A stretch of 64,000 nucleotides of DNA, taken from NCBI GenBank assembly GCA_030867875.1, contig JAOWCC010000936.1, positions 74,247,032-74,311,031 on the forward strand, read 5' to 3'. The position numbers were made by a program, and so were the translations under genes. This DNA is from Actinernus sp. WN-2022 (taxonomy: Eukaryota > Cnidaria > Anthozoa > Actiniaria > Actinernidae). Under the pieces are notes generated by a model that was not told the origin of the DNA, made no database searches, and saw only the letters and a list, made by a program, of their open reading frames with translations. Of the stretch, positions 56,376 through 64,000 are shown piece by piece (position 1 is the stretch's first letter; every line of letters begins with the position of its first letter).

Positions 56376-57812
56376 CTGATTCACACATTTAAATGGAAAG
56401 AGAAACATGCTGTCAGTTATTCTCATTCTTGAAGGGATAGGAGTAAATTCTGGGTAAGGGAGAGTTTCCCTCTACAGAGCTACTCTCTCAAGACAACAAA
56501 GAACACTCCATGTTAGCCTGGGGCTAGCACATTAATTATGAAGAGGTTTCCTAAAGAAAGAAAAAACATCAACAGGTGGTTTCAGGGGAACAGAGAGAAA
56601 AACTCCAAATCTACACACAGATCTTGATCAATCCTTCAAAAGGAAAATTGATGTACCAAGATTTTGGTTTCAAAGTATTATTTACATTTGACAAATTTGA
56701 TCACAATAATATAAATTATAGTGTGAATAAAATCTTCATGCTACCTCAATTTCCACCTCAATATAAAATTAATTATAAGGGAAGCCACATTTAAAATTAG
56801 GATGGAACAAACCATAAGATCAGTTGGAAATATTTGATAATTTCAAATTATTTTTGGGGTTATAAGTTTTTTGATGACTACTTTTACAATAAAATCAATA
56901 AGCAGTGTTACATTCTCTTCTTGGTAAATGGATGTTAAATCTAGAAGCACACTTGAGTAATTCTACTTTCAGAGAATTTTACAAAGGGTTAATTATTCTG
57001 ATTTATCTAAACACATGCAAGCTAGTGTGTTGAGAATTAACAAGGACAAATAAATGTGTCTAATTGTACTGGTAGAGCCTTAATATGATTCAATACAGTA
57101 AAAACAAATGAGGCAGTGCACTTACATTACATTGCTATTCAACTGAATGATCACAAAAACTGAGTCATGAAAGTGTTGACATTGATAATTGTTTTAGGAA
57201 ATGTAGTGCATTGACCTATTAAGGATTACAATGAAATAATTGAATTTTGTGTTTCTATTCAAGATTCACTGTACCGCTTTATGATTCAGTGAACATGTCA
57301 TGTGCTTATGAATGGGCCTGACAGTTATGATGCACAGCAAATTACAGAAGACAGACACAGCACCTAAATTTGATACCAGCTTTGTTTACAACAACATTCA
57401 AGAACCAAAACATTGAATATGAAGCTCTTTCAGAAAAAAACTAAACCAAAAACACTCAAAGAAAATACAAATACCAACATTTTATGGAGGTGTAGTCAGA
57501 ATAAAAAAACACAACTCAACCTAAACAAAAACAGACTCCATAAATTGAAAGAGAATTTTACATTTGAATAGTTTCCACACCAAGGTTGACAATATGTTGA
57601 ATATTGTATTGAGAAATCTGCTTTAACAAAACGTAAAAAAATAACAAAGAATGTATGCGTGACAAGGTTTGCATTGATGGGACTAATTTATTATTATAGA
57701 CAGCACTACTGTGGGCCTGTAAAGAGAAGTCTTAACATTATAAAATGTGGATAAAATTTATATAGAATTGTTGGTACAAATAGACAGATTTAACTTGTAC
57801 ATTTATTAGTTA
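56376..57812. other. Probable PKN intron sequence
   Basis: Very AT-rich with no coding signal. It should belong to the intron before the C2-end exon. Confidence 0.4.
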
Positions 57813-58999
57813 TGGTTACACACACCATGGGTTTTGCGATTTCCCGTGGTAATTGCCCCGTGGTCAATTTATCCTGGGTTTCAATTTACCAAGCGGTTTA
57901 CGGTTACATGCACAACAATTCCCAAAGGTAAACTTTCAACCCGAGCAAACGTTTGGCGGGAAATCGTATCAGATTTATAAACAAATCGACTGATGCATGA
58001 TGGACGATTCAAGAGAGTTTGCTAGTTTGATTTCAATTGCCCTTTTACTTCTTTATCAGCGATCTTCTATCGACTTGGTAATCCAGTACCTTTTACTGCG
58101 GAGATCACGAAGACGACGAGTTCAGTTACGTTTTCTTCGGTCTACGTCTATAGAACTGAGTTATCTTTATTTGAGAGCTCGACGAAGTCAGATTGTTGCT
58201 CGATCACCAAGAACTGCTTGGGTGCTTCCGTGACCGCAAAATTGGTTTCAGCAACTACTTAACGACAGATCACTAGACCACTGGTGGAAAGAGAACTTCA
58301 GAGTCTCTCGAGCTACCTTCGAGTATATCTGCCAGCTCGTCGGCCCCGTACTCCAGCGACAAGATACGAGAATGCGGGATGCAATTCCAGTTGACAAGAG
58401 AGTAAGCGCCTGCTTGTGGAGGTTGGCAACAGGGGAGTGCTAACGTTCATGTGGACTTATGATGTGACTCGCCAAACCGACAGTCATAAAATGCTGCCAT
58501 GAATTCGTCCAAGAAATCAAAGAGTTTTCAAAAAAGAGCAAGCTTCCAAATGTCGTAGCGGCTATAGATGGAAGTCATATAGCGATCAAGGCGCCGAAAA
58601 TAAACCACGAGGACTACTTTAACAGTAAACATTTCTATAGCTATGTTGTGCAGGGTATAGTAGATTCTACAGGTCTGTACTTATCAGTTGCCACCGGATA
58701 CCCTGGCAGTATGCACGATGCCAGAGTTCTAAGCTTGAGCGACATATTTTTCCACACACAGCATGCGATTTCCTGTACATCTCAACCGTAGCCTCTGGAT
58801 TGGTTCAGCTATCTTGGGGATCCCAAAAACCATGCTCATGAGCTCGGGAAATGTCATGGGCATTTCTTTTGTTTTTCTTGACGTATCCATGGAAATTCAC
58901 CAAGGGAAATTTAGCTCGGGAAATTGCGGACACACACGCGATTTTGTTTTTCCCGTGGTAAAAGGGTTATTTACCACGGGAAAAGGGTGAGTGTAACCA
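57813..58999 (+). mobile_element. Decayed PIF/Harbinger transposon
   Basis: Ends TGGTTACACACACC and GGTGAGTGTAACCA mirror each other; both sides carry CCCGTGGTAA-like words. It contains remains of a Harbinger transposase. No TWA duplication is left at the borders as read. Confidence 0.7.
57997..58790 (+). pseudogene. Harbinger (HARBI1-like) transposase remnant
   Basis: N-terminal Arg-rich part (LLLRRSRRRR), then an in-frame TGA near 58231, a stretch RVSRATFEYICQLVGPVLQR typical of the family helical region, another stop near 58441, and after a frame change VVAAIDGSHIAIKAP and YFNSKHFYSYVVQGIVDSTG with the DDE-type D in IDGSHI and the second D in SMHDARVL. The C-terminal third is missing. Internal deletion is likely, since the element is only ~1.2 kb. 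Not functional. Confidence 0.75.
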
Positions 59000-59394
59000 C
59001 GACTATTGTCCCAATTCAGGTCACCTGACTTTTCCCTTGAGTAATATTTTCTTGTTTTTCTGTATCCAAAGAGGAAATGTACAAATTTCTCTAATTGGAA
59101 ACAATGCACCGAATCCTCTGGAGAGCTGTCATATGATCCGAATTGGGTGAGATTCTCAGCAATTTCTAAAGTCAAACATGTGAAAATATAGCTCCAGCGG
59201 GAGCCAGTTTATTTTGAAAGCTCTGTATGCTAACCTCACAAAGAAGGGTGAATGAAACTGCTACTAACAACTATTTGCCAAGAACAATTTGATTTGATTT
59301 GAGACATTTGTATCAGAGCCTGATCAGAGCCTGGTCACAGGAGTACAAACAAGAGGACTCAAGGTCCCTTCTAGGCCTCCGTCAGTGGAACCAA

Positions 59395-59469
59395 GATTTT
59401 ACATCCTTATCAGAGAAGACATGAAGGTCTAACCATTTGCAGTTGTTTCACAAAGGCAGCACCTTCTAT

Positions 59470-59503
<34 letters not shown>

Positions 59504-59565
59504 GGGATTTTAACCCGTGACCTCCCACTCGACAGACCGGCGCTTAACCACTGAGCTAACCTAAT
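59395..59565 (-). mobile_element. SINE, third family, copy 3
   Basis: Minus-strand A-box-like GGTTAGCTCAGTGGTTAAGC and a GGGTTAAAATCCCACC B box. Body shares GGCAGCACCTTCTA and TTATTTTAAGACCC with 51735-51890. Confidence 0.68.
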
Positions 59566-60157
59566 ATAATAAATTATATATATTTAGACAAGCCTAAGAG
59601 AAGAGCTCCCAATTATCTGAACTGAGGTAACAACCCAAAAAAACAAAACAATAAATTACGTAAAGAAAACAAAGATAAACACAAATTAAAGTAACTTGTA
59701 GAATCAAGAGAATCAGTGCAAAAGGTTTAGAAAAAGAGGATAATAGGAAATGAAAAAAGAACGAAAAGATTTTCATTAGCTATTGGCCAAGGTTTTGATC
59801 TGGGCTGTCTGGTCTCAACAGTGTGCACAGCAGCACAATACAATACTTTATTTCACATTTCACAATGATTTTTTTCCAGTTACATTTTCTATATTTAGTT
59901 AGATTTTTTTTTATATTATTATTTTATTACAAAAATATACTAAATATAGTAACACAGAAGGAAATGCCTGGAGTCTAAATAAACCATGAGGTTATAGAGT
60001 TAGACACTAGACTGTTATGTTAAATTTGAAATGTAGCACACACACATAATTATTAATCTCAATTTGAATAACAATAGAAAGAAAAATATATAGATGTATA
60101 TACATACATATATATACACACACATATCATGCTAATCATGCTATATCTAACACTAAT

Positions 60158-60270
60158 AATTGAAGGGGTCCGTGCAAGAACAACGTAAGTGACTTCTTTG
60201 TTTTCTAAGAAAGAATTTAGAACTTGATCAAAAGTCACTTACGTTGTTCTTGCACGGACCCCTTCAATTA
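60158..60270. repeat. Long near-perfect hairpin
   Basis: AATTGAAGGGGTCCGTGCAA then GAACAACGTAAGTGACTT faces its exact complement, arms about 38 bp, loop about 35 bp. Related to the motifs at 39990-40180. Confidence 0.75.
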
Positions 60271-60419
60271 GTAAATACGAAGGAGAAAAGTTGAAGATTA
60301 AAAAAAAAATTAGTAGAGAAAAATAGATGGAGGAAATTTGACAAATAAATTCAATTAAATTGATCGAAGCAATTAATTTTGCTTCAGGAACAGTTGTTGT
60401 TTAACTTTTTTTTCTAAAC

Positions 60420-61145
60420 TGAGTTTGTTGAGCTGTTTTAATTCATAGGGAAGTTGTTTCCATAAGTCAGTTGCCATGGTGGAAATAGTTTGTTTGCCAG
60501 TAATTGTTCTATAGTGAGCCTTTCAGTGTTTTTTCCATATTGAGTGGCAAAAAACAGGATTCTAACAAGATGATTTTGTTTGATTTGGATTTTTTTCAAG
60601 TGGGATTTATAGGCACTGCCCCAAGCAGTGATCGCGTATGAGATGTATGGATAAATGAGGTTATAATAGAGTTGTTTCGTTTGCTGTAGAGATATATTAT
60701 AGTGTCTAAGTTTATAAAAAATGCCAATATTTCTCGATATACATGTACATGTATGTGAGCAGATAAATGAGATTTGATATTTCCAGGAAACAGTATCATC
60801 TATCTTCACACCTAAGTATTTGATTTGGTCGTTTTTTTTTCCAGGGAATAACTGGTGCCATCATTGTTATTTAGTTTTATGGTAATAGGTGAGTTCAGTT
60901 TCTTTTTGGGAGATTTTATGATCATGAAGTTTGTTTTCTTAAGGTTGATTAAAAGTTTATTTAAGTCACACCATTCTTTTACTTTGATTAGTTCTTGGTT
61001 CATCATGGTTTCCAATTCAGAGCTGTTGCGGGAGGCAAATAAGTTTGTCTGAGCAGTTTGAAATATCATTTATATATAATAAATAACAGGGGGCCTAACG
61101 AGCTACCCTGGGGAATTCCACAGACTACTGTCTGTTTAGTTGATT
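60420..61145 (-). pseudogene. LINE reverse transcriptase fragment, frameshifted
   Basis: On the minus strand, GIPQGSSLGPLLFIIYINDI (motif B) lies near 61120-61075, then after a frame change TNLFASRNSSELE, WCDLNKLLINLKKTNFM, and after another change SYAITAWGSAYKSHLKKIQ and the C-terminal part. Both ends are lost. Different LINE family from 2334-4503. Confidence 0.75.
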
Positions 61146-61574
61146 GAAAGTTATTTTAATTTATTTCAATTTATTTCAAGTTATTTCAAGTTATTTCAGT
61201 TATTTCACCATTTCAGGCACATTGCTCGCCGTGTCGGGGTGCAGGGGCGAGGGGAACTGGCAGTCATCCTACATCTATGGTGCTCCGCTTCAACGGGCCA
61301 CATTACAAATGTAACCAAAATGTTTAAAAAGTGCAAATAAAAATCATGGCAATAACATATTTCACTAGTAATGTCATAATGTTGTCTCTTAAGATACTGA
61401 AAAAACACTGATCAATGACTTCTGTATTTCTCTTAGTTCTTTTTCTAAGTTCTATTTTTCACATTAGATATTTACAATCGATGTACGGAGACCAAGAAAA
61501 CACTGCAAAAATATCTCAATTACACAGTAAAAATTATGTGCACAAAAATATTTACTCAAATGAATTTAAGTAAT

Positions 61575-61990
61575 GCTTCACCTAAGAACTATAGCAAATG
61601 ACGATAGGCTGCGGCAATGAGCATATCCCCACGTGATTGTGCTTGAATATGCCTTAAGTGCTGTATGAGATGTCTACAATCCAAACTATACACAGAAAAT
61701 AAAGTATTTTTTATGCTGTTGGGTTTTTTATTCAAAGAAGCCATCATCCAGCCAATCAGAAAGGGAGAAAACAAACAAATTTATTTGAGAATTTTCCCCA
61801 CATACGATATTCTTCAAAATCAAACCATGGTTAGTTTTATCAAAGATAATTAATTACATGTACAACTTTAAAACTTATTGAATGAAAATGTATTATTTCA
61901 ATGGTTTTCTATTGAATTTAAGAGTACGAGCCAATGAAATTACAAGAAAGAATAGAAAATTAACACTTTTTTACATTCCTTGTTGTTCAA
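61575..61990 (+). mobile_element. GTCCAGATAAGAAC-type repeat, copy 3
   Basis: Keeps CTTGAATATGCCTTAAGTGC, TCATCCAGCCAATC and the CATTCCTTG right part; both ends are worn. Confidence 0.6.
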
Positions 61991-64000
61991 TGATATCATT
62001 CTTTATAGCTGGAGAATTACATTATACCTAGTACTTGTACTGTTGTAAAGATTCCCTATATTAAAAGTGAAAGTTATAAGCTAATTAATATTTCAGCAAA
62101 AGCCCAAGTCTGACAAGTATCAACATTAATTTCGTGTGTTGCACTTCATATCCTCATATTTATGTTTTATACTCATGAATTATCAAAAACACAAAGGTAA
62201 ACCCAGGAATTCTCACACCATTATTTTTCACATCAATAGAGATATCTGAACACATGAAAAGAGTGGGGGAGTGAAACCACAATCAAACACATCATTGGGC
62301 ATGCTTACTACCATCCCAATCACATAGAATGAAAAAAAACTAAACCCTATGAATAGTAAAGCAGACATCTCTACATCAATCATTGGTTATGAGAGTCTAG
62401 CTTGGTTTTAACAAGGAACTAGGAGGGATGAACAACCACGAAAACTCAACTCTGCTAAATTCATGTTTGAATCATTTAGACAATTTTTTATGATAAATAA
62501 CTGATAAAAAATCTGCTGAAATTGTCATCATTCACTTCATATACTGCACTTCAAATGCTACTGTTATTTACTTGGTTATTATCACAAATAAAATATTATA
62601 TTGAATGTGTGTGTGTTCATAGTATCTCATTTTAAACTTAAAAGAATTGATATGAATAGTAATAATATTCTGATTGACAAGTAGAACTGCTTAAATTCTA
62701 CATTAATCTAATACCTGCTATTTACTGACTCATACACTTGTGTAGCATTTCCTTATCTAAATTGAAATTTCAAGCACTTCCACCCACACTGTCTGACATT
62801 TTTTTCAATACACATCTAAATATAAAATTATAATGAAAGAGGAACTTATGGTTACTTTTAATACTCCCAAGCAATTATTGTTTCTATAGGTGGGAAAAGG
62901 TCTACACAATAAATTATTGTTAAATATACTTTAAAAAAAATTATATTAATATTAGTTTTGCTGAGATTCCCGTGTAAACTAAATGTTGAAAGCTTGGGAG
63001 CAGGTTGATGCACATAATGACTAAATAATTATAAATGAAAGAACGTATGGTTAATTTATTTCCATAGCAGGAGATTAATGAAAAATAACAGCTTTACATA
63101 ATGATATATACTTTTTCAAAAATTTACACTGCTGTGATGCTAGTTTTGGCAAGACTCCCTTGTGAACTAAATTTTGACAGATTGGAAGTAGGTTGAATGC
63201 AGACAGTATGTTCAGAAAGGATGTAAAATTGAAATGAGAAAACTCTTTGGTCAGGGGTCAAAACGCTCACATTTTTAAAATTTGCAAGTGAAAAAAGTTG
63301 TCACTAGCAAATTGCCATGAGTCGATCTTACTTTAAGGTACAACTTGGAGTCTGAAAACCTCAAATAAAAGTGGCATACTTACAAGAGTTTATGAGCTTT
63401 ATTCTTACCCAGTGCAGGATGAAAAGTAAATGATATAAAGTGATAATGTGAACATATGTAATACGAACATGTGCCATTTCATTTTGCCAGTTCCATCTGG
63501 ATTTTTTCATGTGGAAAACTATCTTACTAGCAGACATTTTCTGGTGGATTTAGAAGTTAAGTTATAGTCTTGTTTGGTAAGCACCATGGATGCTCTCCCA
63601 TAACACATGAAAGATGGAGTAATTCAAAGTCAAATTGTACATCAAATATATGTTGTTAAAACAATGCATAATTTGTAAATAATTCAACTCATTCTGGTTT
63701 ACCAAGAAAACCCAAGAACGTCGAAAATTGCTGATGACTCACACTAGCAAATCATGGTAAAGGTGTTTGGGAAACATAACCTGTAAATATTCTGAGTATC
63801 GTAACACAACAAAGGCGTGAATTAAATAAATATAGATATAAGGTACAATAAAATAATATTCTACAGGCAAATATTATATAGAAAAATATATACACCACCT
63901 TTTCATAGAGGTCGTATGTGATCCTCCGAATCTTCCAAATCATAACACGGTATCGCTTTATTGTGGGCACAACCACATCTTTGTTACTTTTCTTAGTTTT
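61991..64000. other. AT-rich sequence without recognised features
   Basis: No exon with family similarity, tandem repeat or element end was found. A minus-strand open frame touching 63901-63976 has a possible donor (GAAAAG|GTGGTG) but matches no PKN segment, so it is not called. Confidence 0.4.

Noticed and set aside
63752..63976. A further PKN exon at the right edge
   Set aside because: The translated segment (VVVPTIKRYRVMIWKIRRIT) matches no HR1 or C2 part that I know, and the donor is weak.

Overview
The window reads as nuclear DNA of an anthozoan cnidarian, most likely a stony coral. It is AT-rich and intron-rich, carries animal-type genes with GT-AG introns, and is crowded with Penelope-like, LINE, SINE, PIF/Harbinger and foldback elements. 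The species cannot be fixed from sequence alone. Three protein-coding loci can be supported; most of the rest is transposable-element sequence. All coordinates come from reading by eye, with no alignment or folding program.

Region by region. (1) 212-10120, plus: a two-exon gene for a 78-residue secreted protein (signal peptide plus one chitin-binding type-2 domain). Its ~9.7 kb intron holds a LINE fragment, a tRNA-derived SINE, a 5'-truncated LINE, a Penelope-like element in a large inverted-repeat arrangement with a candidate hammerhead ribozyme in each arm, and a foldback element. (2) 10150-26750: a transposon field. It includes a strong hammerhead at 12140-12200, a hAT-like element, and two nested ~3.8 kb foldback elements (14541-22172 and 18110-21915) whose ends are arrays of a 14-bp repeat and which each have a 6-bp target duplication. 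(3) 26759-27563, plus: a 265-residue, probably disordered protein with two RHVSF motifs, a run of arginines and a C-terminal CaaX box. (4) 27600-32000: small inverted-repeat elements. (5) 32259-56375, minus: the 3' half of a protein kinase N gene. Sixteen exons join in phase to 505 codons plus stop, from the end of the C2 domain to the C-terminus; the 5' half lies beyond 64000 or was not found. (6) 56400-64000: AT-rich sequence, probably further introns of the same gene, with a decayed Harbinger element, a SINE and a LINE fragment.

The strongest leads are the nested 14-bp-array foldback elements, the hammerhead ribozymes of three different designs, and an aspartate-to-asparagine difference at the phosphomimetic position of the kinase hydrophobic motif.
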